A stretch of 64,000 nt of DNA from Nelumbo lutea. Its lineage: Eukaryota; Streptophyta; Magnoliopsida; Proteales; Nelumbonaceae. The notes under the pieces were generated by a model. The model was given only the letters and a program-made list of their open reading frames with translations. It ran no database searches and was not told the origin of the DNA. The stretch is from contig JAKGHH010000005.1 of assembly GCA_022828595.1 (NCBI GenBank), positions 56,477,655 through 56,541,654 of the forward strand, given 5' to 3'. The position numbers and the translations under genes are program-made. Shown one piece after another: positions 34,076-46,375 of this stretch; position 1 is the first letter of the stretch; every line of letters starts with the position of its first letter.

Positions 34076-34361
34076 TCAAAAATTGAGATTGAGAGAATCC
34101 AATGAAAATTTTATAAATTTGTCAAACCAAGCTTTCAGGGATTGCTTGAGCTCGTACAAAGACTTCTTCAACAAGCAAACTTTCCCTACATTGTTAGGAA
34201 GGCTTATCCCTAGGTGGTAAGTCCATATAAATTTCTTCCTATAGGTCCCCATTAAGAAAGACATTCTTCACATCCATATGATATAAAGGGCAAGAGTAAT
34301 GGGCAACAAGAGACATGACCACCCAAATAGATTTCATTTTAGCAATAGAAGCCAATGTTTC
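34076..34361 (-). pseudogene. Copia element L, part 3 (reverse transcriptase)
   Basis: The minus strand reads ETLASIAKMKSIWVVMSLVA, HMDVKNVFLNGDL, a stop, EEIYMDLPP, and KKSLYELKQSLKAWFDKF. This follows on from the RT piece at 40050-40164 (YGIYYLE), showing that element M is inserted between them. The last five bases, GTTTC, are the target duplication of M. Confidence 0.82.
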
Positions 34362-34592
34362 TGTAGAGAAGATGGGCCAAATGACCCATAGGTTGTTTAT
34401 TCTTCTTGTTATTTTGGGCCCATCCAGCCAATATTAAGTTCTTTGTAAATTCTTGCCCAACTAAGGGCCTCCTTGTAATTATTCAAATATATCTAATAAA
34501 ACAGTGTTAGGGGGCTGAGAGAGGTGTGTTCGAAATCCTCTTCTCAAACCCTCATTGCAGAACACTCAACTCTCCTCTCTTCAGTTTCAACA
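34362..34592 (+). repeat. 5' LTR of element M
   Basis: From TGTAGAGAAGATGGG to AGTTTCAACA. It carries AATAAAAC (about 34494), a likely polyadenylation signal, near the U3/R part. Confidence 0.95.
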
Positions 34593-34604
34593 TGGTATCA
34601 GAGC
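34593..34604 (+). promoter_or_regulatory. Primer-binding site of element M
   Basis: TGGTATCAGAGC directly after the LTR end ACA. Confidence 0.94.
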
Positions 34605-35448
34605 GTATATGAACTTGAATATCCTAGGGCTGGAGGCTTAGTCATGTATTGCCTGATTCTTGGAGGTCACTGGACGAGCCCAAGACTAGAATCTCTTGGA
34701 GAAGGGGTTCAGTGACCAGGAAGAATCAAAGAAGAAGAAAAAAAGGGGGGGGGGGAGGGGAACAGCTCGGTTCTATTTTGAAGCTCGACTGTGTTTGGAC
34801 TGTTGAAGCTCGAACAATAAGTTGTGCTCAGTTTTCTGGTTCTGTTTTTGAAGCTCGACTGTGTTTGGACTGTTGAAGCTCGAACTGTAAGTTGTGCTCA
34901 GTTTTCTGGTTCTGTTTTGTATTACCTTCGATTGTGTTTGGACTGTTGAAGTGTCCGAAAATCCTAGCTGTTCTGTACTACCTTCGACTGCATTAAATCT
35001 GGTTTAACCCAGAAATTTCTGGGCTGTTTTTCTCTTCTTCTTGGACTGTTAAAACCTGCCGAAACATTCTTGTAACAAGGCTGTGTATTGTTACTCTTGT
35101 TTGGCTGTTTTAGGGGGCTGTACGAACTGTTTTTGGGGTCTTTTCTCTTCCTTGACAGTGGGGTTGTCTCTATTGCCCACACTGTGTTTGTGAAAAGGCC
35201 TATTCAGCAATACTGATTGGTACTTACTCTTCTTGGCTGAGTGTACAACTTTGAAAAGGTACTTCGGCTGAGTGCACAGTGCCTAGGAGTTTTTGATTAC
35301 TTCTTGAAGCCTGAACTCAGTGTATTGTCTTCTTGTGGTCGGCTGAACTCAGTGTGTTGCCTCCTTGTGGTCGGCTGAACTCAGTTATTGCTTGTCCTTA
35401 TTCAGTATACTTGTAGAAGTCATCTGAAATCATATTTGGAGTGTTTAC
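34605..35448 (+). other. Untranslated leader of element M with tandem repeats
   Basis: A 70-bp unit starting AAGCTCGACTGTG occurs at 34781-34850 and 34851-34920, with a third partial copy after it. A second, shorter repeat (GGTCGGCTGAACTCAGT, period about 33) lies at about 35310-35390. A run of G (34745-34758) is also present. Confidence 0.85.
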
Positions 35449-36770
35449 ATGATGTACTCCTCAGAGTTTGAAAACAAAAGTGGTGCTGAATATGGACTGG
35501 TTCAGGGGACTCCAAGTGATTCCTTATTGACTGTGACCACAGTTAAACTAGATGGAACTAATTATCTAGCATGGTCACAAACAGTAAAGATTCATGTATG
35601 TAGTAGAGGAAAGTAGGGGTTCATTTCCGGGAGTAAGAAGGCTCCCCCAGAAGATGATCCATCCTATGAGAAGTGGATGCAAGAAAATTACACTGTCATT
35701 GGGTGGCTTGTGAACTCAATGCAGCCACAAATCAGTCAACACTACCTATGGATGAATTCAGCAAAAGAAATTTGGGACAGTGTTGCAGAAACCTATTCCC
35801 AAAAACTCAATGTGGCCCGGGCATATAAATTGAGAAGTGATGTAAAGAATTTAAGGCAAGGAGAGAAACTTCTTGCGGTATATTTCTCAACCCTGAAATC
35901 CCTATGGCAAGAGATTGATCTAATAGAAGTTGTAACTTGGGACACCACCAATGATGCAGAAACCTACAGGAAATTGGTTGAAAGGAACAGGGTTTTTGAG
36001 TTCTTAACTGGACTAAATCCAGAATATGATATCACAAAACAAAATATTCTTTCCAAGGAGTGTCTCTTTGTCACAAGCTTATGCATTGGTGAGTAGTGAA
36101 GAGAGCAGAAGGGCTGTCCAGGTTCAAGGGGCTGATATTAATGATCACTTTGCCAATATGGGGATTAAACCTAAAGGGAATGTTGGAACTTCTAGTGGCA
36201 CAGGAAAGAAATAAGTTATATGTGAGTACTGCAAGAAGCCGAAGCACACCAAAGACAAGTGCTGGAAGTTACATCCTAATCTTGTTCCCATTCGGTTTCA
36301 GAAAAAAACATGATAGTAAAAGATCAAGAAGTGCAAATGTACCTGTCGGGCCAGATAGTGAAGAGATGTCTGCTTTTGCACAGTTGGCAGCCATGAGAGC
36401 AGAATATGAAAAGTTTGGGAAGATGATTAGTCAGCTGAGTGATGTGACCTCTCCTTCCGACCCTTTAGGAAATTCTACTACTTCAACATTTGCTCATTCG
36501 GGTATAAGGACTTCTGCTAATCATGCTACCTCTTCAGGTAATCTCAAGATCCCTTGGATTATTGACTCAAGTGCTTCTGACCATATAACCAATTTGTCTA
36601 CCTTGTTTGTTTCATATGACTTACTTCCTGGACGTGATCAAATCACTTTAGCTGATGGTTCACTTGCCCCTATCTCTGGTAGGGAACCATCAAGGCTACG
36701 GATTCCTTGTACCTACCTTCTGCCCTTCATGTACCTAAACTAAATACAAATTTGTTGTCTGTGAGCAGTT
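35449..36770 (+). pseudogene. Copia gag and protease of element M
   Basis: From ATG 35449 (MMYSSEFENKSG) the frame shows LDGTNYLAWSQTVKIH, a TAG at 35614-35616 in place of Trp, ENYTVIGWLVNSMQPQISQH, ARAYKLRSDVKNLRQGEK and RVFEFLTGLNPEYDI. A frameshift follows near 36055. The zinc knuckle CEYCKKPKHTKDKC comes after a TAA at 36212-36214. Another frameshift near 36305 leads to the protease WIIDSSASDHITN, with DSG altered to DSS. It retains the capsid segment that J has lost. Confidence 0.9.
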
Positions 36771-39700
36771 TAACCAAGTCACTAAACTATTGTGTAACCT
36801 TTTTTCCTTCCTACAGTGTTTTTCAGGATCTGGAGTCTCAGAAGGTGATTGGGAGTGGCCATGAAGCAAACGGAATATACCTGCTTGATACTCCGGGACA
36901 ATGCACTGATCATCTTGGGAATGCTGCTCTTGGATCTGTCTCTTCAGAGTCTGTTAGTCAGATTATGTTGTGTCATTGTCGTTTTGGTCATCTGTCTTTT
37001 TCCGCCTTGAGTCATCTATTCCCTGAAATGTTTAAGGGAATTAGTCTGTCCAGTCTTCATTGTGAGTCTTGTGAATTGTCAAAGCATTGTAGAAGCAAGT
37101 ATCCTTTGAGCAATAAAAGATCTTCTATTCCTTTTAATATTGTGCATTCTGATGTGTGGGGACCTTACCACTTACCCTCCATGGGTGGCTACAAATATTT
37201 TATCCTGTTTATTGATGACTTTTCACGGTTCACTTGGATATTCTTGATGAAATCCCGTGATGAAATTCCAAGACTTGTAAAACAATTCCATGAATTTGTT
37301 CTAACCCAATTTGATACCAGGATTAAAATCTTCAGATCGGACAATGCAAAAGAATACCTTGAGAAAAACCTATCCTGCTATCTTTCTGACATGGGGGTTA
37401 TTCAACAAAGCTCATGTGCTAGGACCCCAGAACAGAATGGGGTTGCTAAGAGGAAAAACATGCATATTGTTGAGGTTGCAAGAAGTATCTTATTTGCCTC
37501 ACATGTTCCTACCAGGTTTTGGGGTGATGCTGTACTTACTGCTACCTATCTTATAAACCGCATGCCATCCAGGGTTTTGGGGTTTAAGTCTCCCTTCACT
37601 CTTCTTCATCCGGACAAAGACCTTTTTCCTGTTCCTATTTGTGTCTTTGGCTGCACCAGTTATGTACATGTTCCAAGTGTCCAAAGGCATAAGTTTGAAC
37701 CCAAAGCTCAAAAAGTGTATCTTCCTTGGTTATTCCCCCACACAGAAGGGTTATTGTTGTTTTGATCCAAAGTCTGGCAATCGGTATGTCTCAATGGATG
37801 TCACCTTTGATGAGTTTTCCCTTTTTTATGGTTCCTCTCCAGAAGGACATTGTCCACAGGGGGAGGATTTGACATAGGTGTTTGCTCTTCCTCTTCCTGT
37901 CCCTATTGAGTTCCTTGATGTGTCTACCTCTCCTTCAAATGAATCAAGGGTAGATCAATCGTTCCATTCTCCTTGTCCCAGTACTCTACCTTCTCGTCCT
38001 ATCCTCAATCCCAAGGTGTATCAAAGGCAAAGATCTAGAAATGTGCAGGTTGTTTCTCCTCCAACACATGAGCCTCATACACTTCTAGTCACAGAAGAGA
38101 CAACAGGTACTGGTTCAACACCTTTGGATTCATCCTTCCCTGACCTTGATATTCCCATTGCTGTTAGAAAAGGAAAACGGAAGTGCACTGCACACTGCAT
38201 TTCCAAGCACCTTTCTTACAGTTTGCTTTCACCTTCATACTTTGCCTATCTCTCTTCTGTTGCTTCTCATCCTATTCCCAGGTCTATGTCAGAAGCTCTT
38301 AAGATTCCAGAATGGAGGGATGCTATGAAATCTGAAATCGATGCACTACACAAGAATGACACATGGGAAGTGGTGGATTTGCCTGAAGGGAAGGATCCTA
38401 TTGGTTGCAAGTGGGTCTTTACTATCAAATACAGAGTTGATGGCACCATTGAAAGGTACAAGGCCAGGCTGGTTGCAAAAGGCTATACACAGACATATGG
38501 GATTGATTATTTAGAGACTTTTGCACCTGTTGCCAAGATGACATCTGTGAGGGTTCTTCTATCTTTAGCTGCTCACTTTGACTGACCCCTTTTTCAATTG
38601 GATGTGAAGAATGCATTTCTGAATGGTGAATTACATGAGGAGGTTTACATGTCTCTTCCTCCAGGGATGTATGGAACTGATATGAAAGGGAAGGTATGCA
38701 GGCTGAAGAAATCTCTTTATGGACTAAAACAGTCCCCTAGAGCATGGTTTGAGAGATTTAGAACAGCACTTGTTAACTTTGGTTATGTGTAGACACAGTC
38801 CGATCATACTCTTTTTGTGAAGAGGAATGGACCTCTGGCAGTATACCTCATTGTGTATGTAGATGATATTGTAGTGACAGGTAATGATGCCTCAGGAATT
38901 CATGATCTAAAATCTTTTCTCCATACAGAGTTTGAGATTAAATATTTGGGGGAATTGAGATACTTTCTTGGCATAGAAGTGGCTCGATCCAAGGGTGGGA
39001 TTCTTATCTCCCAAAGGAAGTATGTTCTTGACTTGCTCTCTGAAACTAGAAAGATGGGTGCTAAACCAGTTGCTACTCCTATTGATATGAGTCATAAACT
39101 CTCAGCTTCAGAAGGGACATTGTTAGAAAACAAAAGAATCTTTCAGAGACTTCTTGGGAAACTTTTGTACCTATGCATGACTCGGCCAGATATTGCATAT
39201 GCAGTCAGTTGCATTAGCCAATTCATGCATGCTCCTTGAGACACTCATTTGGCAGCTGCAGAGAGAATCCTATGTTATTTGAAGGGCTCCCTAGGAAAGG
39301 GTATTCTGTTTGCTAAGCATGGTCATATGAAACTTGAAACTTACACCGATGCTGACTGGGCTGGGAACATTGATGACAGAAGATCTACCTCTGGGTATTG
39401 CAGCTTGGTAGCTGGTAATGTTGTTTCTTGGAGAAGCAAGAAACAATCGGTTGTTGCTCGGTCTTTTGCTGAAGCAGAATACAGGGCCATGGCACATGGG
39501 GTTTCTGAATTATTATGGCTAAAATCTTTGATGGAAGAACTTGGAGTTGAATATGACAAGCCAATGATGTTGTACTGTGATAATCAGGCTGCCATCAACA
39601 TTGCTCACAACCCAGTGCAACATGATAGAACCAAGCATATTGAAGTTTATCAACACTTCATTAGGGAAAGGGTCTCTTCGGGTGAAGTGTGTCTTCCTTT

Positions 39701-39818
39701 CATCACATCTGAAGGACAGTTGGCAGATTTTCTTACCAAAGGCATTCCCAAGGCAAAACTTCAGCATGATACCAGCAAACTTGGCATGATTGACATCTAT
39801 GCTCAGCTTGAGGGGGAG
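36771..39818 (+). pseudogene. Copia pol of element M, mostly one frame with several nonsense codons
   Basis: GAG-pre-integrase and integrase run from about 36770 to 37765 (GHEANGIYLLD, HCRFGHLSFSA, HSDVWGPYHL, FRSDNAKEYL). The triad Glu lies in EQNGVAKRKN. After a frameshift near 37715 the integrase end (KCIFLGYSPTQKGYCCFDP), linker, reverse transcriptase ([24 protein letters not shown] at 38856-38867) and RNase H (DADWAGNIDDRRSTSGYC, CDNQAAINIAHNP) follow. They are interrupted only by TAG 37875, TGA 38583, TAG 38790 and TGA 39237. All four can be explained by single C-to-T or G-to-A changes from the codon found in J. It ends KLGMIDIYAQLEGE into the polypurine tract at 39809-39818. Confidence 0.93.
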
Positions 39819-40049
39819 TGTAGAGAAGATGGGCCGAATGGCCCATAGGTTGTTTATTCTTCTTGTTATTTTGGGCCCATCCTGTCAATATTAAGTTCTT
39901 TGTAAATTCTTGCCCAACTAAGGGCCTCCTTGTAATTATTCAAATATATCTAATAAAACAGTGTTAGGGGACTGAGAGAGGTGTGTTCGAAATCCTCTTC
40001 TCAAACCCTCATTGTAGAACACTCAACTCTCCTCTCTTCAGTTTCAACA
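39819..40049 (+). repeat. 3' LTR of element M
   Basis: Same 231-bp length as the 5' copy. Visible differences include CCGAATGGCC for CCAAATGACC and CCTGTCAA for CCAGCCAA. Confidence 0.95.
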
Positions 40050-40164
40050 GTTTCCAAATAATAAATACCATAGGTCTAAGTGTATCCTTTGGCCACAAGT
40101 CAACCCTTGCACCTCTCAATTGAATCATTTGCCTTGTGTTTAATAGTGTACACCCACTTGCACC
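40050..40164 (-). pseudogene. Copia element L, part 2 (reverse transcriptase)
   Basis: The minus strand reads CKWVYTIKHKANDSIERCKG, a stop, LVAKGYT and TYGIYYLE, directly between the target duplications of M (left) and I (right). Confidence 0.82.
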
Positions 40165-40454
40165 TGTGAATAAACCCTAGTTGATTCTAGGTCAAAGTAG
40201 AGAAGAATGAAGAAAAAAGAAAAGAGAAAGAAGGAGAAGAATGTTCGGCCAGACTAGAAGAGAGAATGTGAAAAAAAATCACTCTCCTAGCCGACCCACT
40301 TGGATTTTATTCATAAACTTGGAGTTACAAGAAAGATAGTTTTGTCCCTCATATAAGATGGGACACATAACTTAAACTCAGAGACAATAGACCTTTCACT
40401 TCCAAGAAGATAAACCAGAATGACCAAAATACCCCTGACTCGAGCACTCTAACA
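40165..40454 (-). repeat. 3' LTR of element I
   Basis: The plus strand runs from TGTGAATAAACC to CTCTAACA; the polypurine tract (CTCCCCCTCAAGC) follows at 40455. Confidence 0.94.
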
Positions 40455-40461
40455 CTCCCCC

Positions 40462-42426
40462 TCAAGCTGGAGAGTATATATCATATAGTCCCAGCTTGTT
40501 ACAAATGTAATCTATTCTTCCCCGAGACAATCCCTTTGTGAAGAGATCTGCCCACTGATTTCCTGAGCTTACATGAGATGTAGTAATTACCCCACTTATC
40601 ACTTTCTCTCTCACAAAGTGACAATCCACTTCAATATGTTTAGTTCTTTCATGGAAGACGGGATTGGATGAGATGTGAACAGCAGCTTGGTTATCACAGT
40701 ATAGTTTCATGGGTTTGTCAATTGAGAACCCCATCTCCTGTAGTAAGTTCTTCAGCCATACTAGTTCACACGTGGTATGGGCCATAGCCCTGTACTCTGC
40801 TTCTGCACTACTTCTTGCCACCACTGCTTGCTTCTCGCTCTTCCAAGTTACAATATTGCCACCCAGGAAGGTACAATACCTTGTGGTTGATCTCCTATCT
40901 GATATAGAGCCAGCCCAGTCAGCATCTATGTATCCTACTATCTCAAGAGTTCCCCCCTTTTGGTATAACAAACCACGACCTGGAGCACCCTTTAGGTACC
41001 TAACAATTCTCAGAACAGCTTCCCAGTGAGGAACCTGGGGATGTTGCATAAACTGATTCACCACACTCACAACAAATGATATATCTGGTCGGGTAATGGT
41101 TAGATAGTTCAACTTTCCCACCAACCTTCTGTATCTTCCAGGATCATCAAACTCTTCACTGGCATCCACACTTAACTTGGCATTGAGTTCCATAGGAGTC
41201 TCTGCTGGTTTAGCACCTAATAACCCTGTTTCTTCAAGTAGATCAAGAACATATTTCCTCTGACATAGGTTGATCCCCTGTTTTGACCTCGCAACCTCAA
41301 TCCCTGGGAAATACTTTAGCTTCCCTAGATCTTTCGTATTGAAGTAGTCCTGTAAGAATTTTTTCAGCTTGTCAATGCCATTGTTGTCACTTCCAGTTAT
41401 GACAATATCATCTACATACACGACTAGCAAGATTGTCCCATCCTTTGAGTTATAGCTGAACACAGAATGATCAACCTGACACTGTTTCATCCCAAAGGCC
41501 TTTACCACTTCACTGAACCTACCAAACCATGCACGTGGAAATTGTTTCAGTCCATAGATTGTCTTTTTGAGCCTACACACCTTACCAGCCTCCCCCTGAG
41601 CAACAAACCCTGGTGGTTGCTCCATATACACCTCCTCAACAAGATCATCATGTAGGAAGACATTTTTGATGTCAAGTTGCACAAGAGGCCAATCATATAT
41701 AGCAGCTGATGAGATTAACACCCGAACTGAACCAATTTTAGCCACAAGAGAGAATGTCTCCATATAGTCCACACTATATAACTGAGAATAGCCCTTGGCC
41801 ACTAACCGTGCCTTCAATCGTTCCACACTACCATCAGGAAGATGCTTCACTCTATAGACCCATTTACACCCAATAGTGTGCTTACCAGGAGGAAGGGTTG
41901 TGAGGTCCCACGTGTGATTATGTTGTAGAGCAGAGAGTTCTTCTTCCATGGCTTGCCTCCACCCTGGGGAGGTAAGGGCTTCCTGTACAGTCTTGGGAAT
42001 GGGAACCGATGAGAGTAATGATATAAACTTGCAAAGAGAAGCAGAAAGGTGAGCAGTGGAAACATAGTTTGAAATGGGATGAGAAGTACAAGTGCGTTTA
42101 CCTTTCCGCAAAGCAATAGGAAGATCAAGATTTGAGGGAGGAGTAGTAGCAGGATCTGTCGACAGGTGCTGAAGTGGAGGAGGGGCCAAAGCACTTCTGC
42201 GGGTATACACTTGAGTAATTGGCGGCCTCTCTGTAGTAACAGGCATATGATGTGCATCTGCAGTAGGAATGGGAGCTACGGGGAGAGGGTCCATAACTGC
42301 TACAGGAAGAGGAACCATAGAGGGAGAAGAAGAGACCCCGACATCTGAGAAAAAAGGAACTGATTCAAAGAAGGTGACATCAGAAAATGATTTATGAAAT
42401 TTTGGGTTATAACACTTATACCCTTT
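40462..42426 (-). pseudogene. Copia linker, reverse transcriptase and RNase H of element I (frame open)
   Basis: The frame is open from 42426 to 40462. It contains a Pro/Thr-rich linker (PIALRKGKRTCTSHPISNYV) and reverse transcriptase (CKWVYRVKHLPDGSVERLKA, QLDIKNVFLHDDLVEEVYM, VVYVDDIVITGSD at about 41390-41425, TRPDISFVVSVVNQFM). RNase H follows (YIDADWAGSISDRRSTTRYC, SSAEAEYRAMAHTTCELVWL, CDNQAAVHISSNP, KHIEVDCHFVREKV), ending ADLFTKGLSRGRIDYICNKL and the stop. Catalytic residues appear intact. It belongs to a broken polyprotein: a TAG at 42427-42429 replaces the Gln of TQKGYKC in the integrase end. Confidence 0.93.
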
Positions 42427-44670
42427 CTAAGTCCTCGAGTAGCCAAGAAAAATACACTTCGTAGCTCGAGCATCTAGCTTGTCTACTCCAGGCCCCAAGT
42501 GTTGAACAAAACAAACACAACCAAAAACTCTTGGGGTGAGAGGAAATGGAGACAAAGTGGGAAACAACACGGAGAAAAGGGATTGACTTCCAATGATTGA
42601 CATGGGCATCCGATTTATCAAAAAACAGGATGTAAGAACAACATCACTCCAAAAATGTTTTGGGACATGCATATTGATCATTAAGGACCGAGCAGTTTCA
42701 AGAAGATGTTTATTTTTCCGTTCAGCTACACCGTTTTGTTGCGGGGTGTAGGCACAAGAAGTTTGATGAATTATTCCATGATTAGGTATTGCTGAAATGG
42801 TGAGGAGATGTATTCTTTGGCATTATCGGAGCGAAGTATTTTCATATGAACACCAAATTGAGTGCGTATTTCAGCATGAAATTTCTGAAAAATAGAGAAC
42901 AATTCACTACAGTCTTTCATAAGGTAGATCCATGTCATCCTTGAAAAGTCATCAACAAATATTACAAAGTACTTAAACCCATTGTAGGACACAACTTTAA
43001 CTGGACCCCATACATTAGAATGAACTAAAGCAAAAGGACTAGAGACACAACTATCAATTCTTGGACTAAATGAGACTCGATGATGTTTGCCTAACTGATA
43101 TGACTCACAATCTAACAATGAAAGATGACTCAAAGAAGGAACTAGCAGCTTCTGAGCCTTGAGAGAGGAATGACCGAGTCTGCAGTGCCATTGGAGAGGA
43201 GTAAGAGATGACTGAAAAGCCACTGGGGGGCCACCACCATCAAGGTAATACAAACCACTTGCTTCATGCCCTCCACTAATCTTCTTCCCCGTCTTGAGAT
43301 CCTGAAACACACAAGAAGAAGGATAGAAGGTTACAGAACAATTAAGAGACTTGGTTAATCTGCTAACAGACATAAGATTAAATGGGAACTTAGGAACATA
43401 TAAAACAGATGCTAAAGACAAGGAGGAGAAATCAACATCACCAACACCACAAATAGGAGACGTAGAACCATTAGCAAGAGTAACTGACTGAGATGTGGAG
43501 GAGCGAGAAAGGGAAGAAAATACATCAAGAGTCCCAAACATATGGTCCGAGGCTCCGGAATCAATGATCCAGGGTGAGGCTTTGGAAGCTAAGCAAGCCA
43601 TACCTGAATGGGCAAGTGTAATTGTGTTCTGCTGAGATGTTTGAAGGAACTGCTCATATACTACCCGTGGTACACTCACCATTTCCTGCCCGGAAGCACA
43701 AGCGGGTGTGGAGGGGGTTGGGGCAGTTTGCTGGCTTTCAGTACTCTTAGATGTAGCATGGTTAGCCCAAGTGTTGGGTGGACCACACAAATCATAGCAG
43801 AAATTAACTATGTGTCCCTCTAAGCCACAATGTGTACATTTTCTCTGAGCATTACTCCTTCCTCTTCCACGGCCTCCCCCTGACTCTCGGCCTCCAGTCC
43901 AGCCACTAGCCTGGTTAAACATGTGTCCACCACGGTTGCTTGGAGGGCCACTGCTGCCACCACCACTTCTACTTCCACGGCCACTCCCTTTAGTTACTAC
44001 CAAACCAGATCTATCAGAAAAGGAAGAATGTTCCACCGGCTCAATGGATGTCCTTTTAAGACGGGCAAAAACTTCTTCAAGTGAAGGGAGAGCTGATCCC
44101 CCCAATATCTGTGCTCTGACAGGCTCATACTCAGCCTTCAAGCCCACAAGAAACCTAGTCACGTCAAACTGTTCACGTTGCTTTTGTTGGATCTGGACAT
44201 CTGATGTTAGAGGGTGATACACATTTAGCTCATTGCGGATGTTCCTCAAACTTGCATAATACTCCTCTAAGCTTTGACTTCCTTGCTTCAAATTGAAGTA
44301 CTCTTGGTATAACTGATACACCCTAGTTGTGTTGTCTTGTCCAGAGTACAACTTTTTTGCATGATCCTAGATCTCTTTGGCTGTATCTAGGAACATGAAG
44401 TTCACACTAATCTTTGGTTCCATGCTGTTCCAAAGCCATGTCATTAGAGGAAGGTTTCTCCTCCCTCACATGTTTTACTTTCCTCTTGGCCTTCAAGAAC
44501 ACCTCCACGGATTTTGCCCACGGTACATAGTTCTCACCATTCAACCTGATAGATGTCATTTGAACACTTATATAATCTGAAGAAAGCACGATGCTGGTTT
44601 TGTTGTCATTCCCATCTACGGGAGAGGCCATCTCCATTATTTCACCTTCAAGTATACAACACAACCACAC
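42427..44670 (-). pseudogene. Copia gag, protease and integrase of element I
   Basis: Gag starts near 44637 (MASPVDGNDN, MTSIRLNGENYVPWAKSVEV). A small deletion with frameshift near 44450 and a stop in AKEI precede an open frame, 44351-42771 (526 codons). That frame holds YQLYQEYFNLKQGSQSLEEY, a Gly/Arg/Ser-rich basic linker and the knuckle CTHCGLEGHIVNFC. It continues with protease WIIDSGASDHMFG (intact DSG), GAG-pre-integrase GGHEASGLYYLD, zinc finger HCRLGHSSLKA and the first integrase residues (HSNVWGP, LRSDNAKEY). After a frameshift near 42775 the integrase continues (PKHFWSDVVLTSCFLINRMP, KCIFLGYSRT). Confidence 0.92.
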
Positions 44671-45335
44671 ACTCTTTCACACGGCTTATCTCACTTATAG
44701 CACCACCAACCCCAGCTTTAAATACACATTACACACCACACACTAAGGCTGAAATCACTCAGTCTTCACATCAAACACCTGGGCTGCACACTGCAAAACC
44801 ATTCACCACCACACTAAGACTGAAATCACTCAGTCTTCACATCAAACACTTGGGCTGCACACTGCAGAACTGATTACACACAAGGTTTAGGACACAACCA
44901 CCACCACCACCAATCTACTGCTGTTATGAACTTCAGCAGTCGACAACTCTTCTTTCAGCATACATATGAAGAGAAATGCAGAGGAATACAACTGAAATGC
45001 ATATCAGTCACACCGAGCATCACCACAACCAACTTTTGAAGCAACAAGAAAACATTCACAGTCCCTTAATTGGACAAACAACAATAGTGTTCATACCTGT
45101 CCACATTCAGCCCTCTTCGATACTGAATAGAGGGTTTAGTAAACCACTTCAACGACCACCATAGCAACGACTGGAGGCATTCTCACCTCCAGACCCACAA
45201 AATGACAGCTCCTTTTCAGCCCCTTATCGAATCTCCACTCAGGTCAATCGAGAAAGAAGAAGACAACTGTGAAAGCTGGCGGCGAACCCAGAAAGAGAAC
45301 AGCAGCAAGAAAGAAATAAGGATACAACCGTACAA
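44671..45335 (-). other. Untranslated leader of element I with a 71-bp repeat
   Basis: ACTAAGGCTGAAATCACTCA and the following 50 bases occur from about 44741 and again from 44812 (period 71). No long frame is present in the sense direction. Confidence 0.8.
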
Positions 45336-45346
45336 CTCTAATACCA
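45336..45346 (-). promoter_or_regulatory. Variant primer-binding site of element I
   Basis: The minus strand reads TGGTATTAGAG directly after the LTR end CACA. Compared with TGGTATCAGAG there is one C-to-T change. Confidence 0.85.
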
Positions 45347-45635
45347 TGTGAATAAACCCTAGTTGATTCTAGGTCAAAGTAGAGAAGAATGAAGAAGAAA
45401 GAAAAGAGAAAGAAGGAGAAGAATGTTCGGCCAGACTAGAAGAGAGAATGTGAAAAAAATCACTCTCCTAGCCGACCCACTTGGATTTTATTCATAAACT
45501 TGGAGTTACAAGAAAGATAGTTTTGTCCCTCATATAAGATGGGACGCATAACTTAAACTCAGATACAATAGACCTTTCACTTCCAAGAAGATAAACCAGA
45601 ATGACCAAAATACCCCTGACTCGAGCACTCTAACA
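45347..45635 (-). repeat. 5' LTR of element I
   Basis: Nearly identical to 40165-40454 over its full length, with a few single-base differences and one A-run length change. Confidence 0.94.
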
Positions 45636-46255
45636 ACACCCAACAAGTATTTTATCCTTGGGACAAGGAACAATCTCCCAAGTTTGGTTCTTTATTAGAG
45701 CCTCCATCTCTTTATTCATAAATTCCTTCCAATGAGGGAACTACGTTGCCTCTATAATACTACGAGGGATGGAAACAAAAGAAATGTCAAAAATATAGGC
45801 ACAATAGGAAGGTGAGAGAGCATTAGAACATGCCCTCTTTCCCTTTCAAATGACAATGGGAAGATCAAAGTCAAGATCAATAACAAAATTGTCAGGGGGT
45901 TCAAGATTATGTGAATTGAGGAGATGAGATTATGATGGGCATTTAGCTCCAAGAGCCACCCTCTTACAGAGCCTGATGAATAACTGTTGCTAGGACTGAG
46001 GCCGATACATAGGAGGAGGAGAAGAAGGAATAACATTGTTACAAGGATGAGAGGAAGGAGGAGGAGGTATAGGGACAAGAACATGAAGACAAAAGTCCTA
46101 TCTTCACTTGCATTCTCCCCCCTGAAGAGAAGGACGTGATGATTGGAAAAAGGACTCCAGAAAGGTAACATCCTTAGAAACATCTCTCTTTTGAGAATGG
46201 GAGACAAAATAAATAAAAGAATATATAAGGTACAACAGGGACTATGATAGTACAA
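45636..46255 (-). pseudogene. Copia element L, part 1 (integrase end, linker, start of RT)
   Basis: The minus strand reads KRDVSKDVTFLESFFQSS (integrase C-terminal end) near 46190, a Pro/Ser-rich linker, then HWKEFMNKEMEALIKNQTWE and CPKDKILVGC, which joins CKWVYTIKH at 40164 when element I is removed. The 5' half of L is missing. Confidence 0.8.
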
Positions 46256-46261
46256 TACATC

Positions 46262-46375
46262 AAAATTCTCAACAGGATCATCTCTGGTAAGCTTTGTGTT
46301 CCCTAGACACCGTCGAAGATGTAGCTAGCTAATGTTTTAATGAAAGGTTTCCATTCAATGAAGTTCCATGGTTTG
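46262..46375 (+). pseudogene. Copia element P, part 1 (RNase H end)
   Basis: The plus strand reads RIISGKLCVP, a stop, then LANVLMKGFHSMKFHG, which is the last segment of a copia RNase H. It continues at 55155 with KLGMMEIYAQLKGE when element N is removed. GTTTG (46371-46375) is the target duplication. Confidence 0.75.

Larger units (their letters stand above)
34362..40049 (+). mobile_element. Ty1/copia retrotransposon M, full length, youngest-looking copy
   Basis: Two 231-bp LTRs (34362-34592, 39819-40049), a perfect primer-binding site and all copia domains are present, bounded by the exact target duplication GTTTC (34357-34361 and 40050-40054). The LTRs differ at about six positions by eye. 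It is inserted in the reverse transcriptase of copia element L, in the opposite orientation to it and to GI. Confidence 0.95.
40165..45635 (-). mobile_element. Ty1/copia retrotransposon I, full length
   Basis: Two LTRs of about 290 bp (40165-40454 and 45347-45635) flank a complete element on the minus strand. The target duplication is GCACC (40160-40164) and ACACC (45636-45640), one change. It is inserted in the reverse transcriptase of copia element L. It is the same family as F/H. Its RT-RNase H frame is intact for more than 600 codons. Confidence 0.93.
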
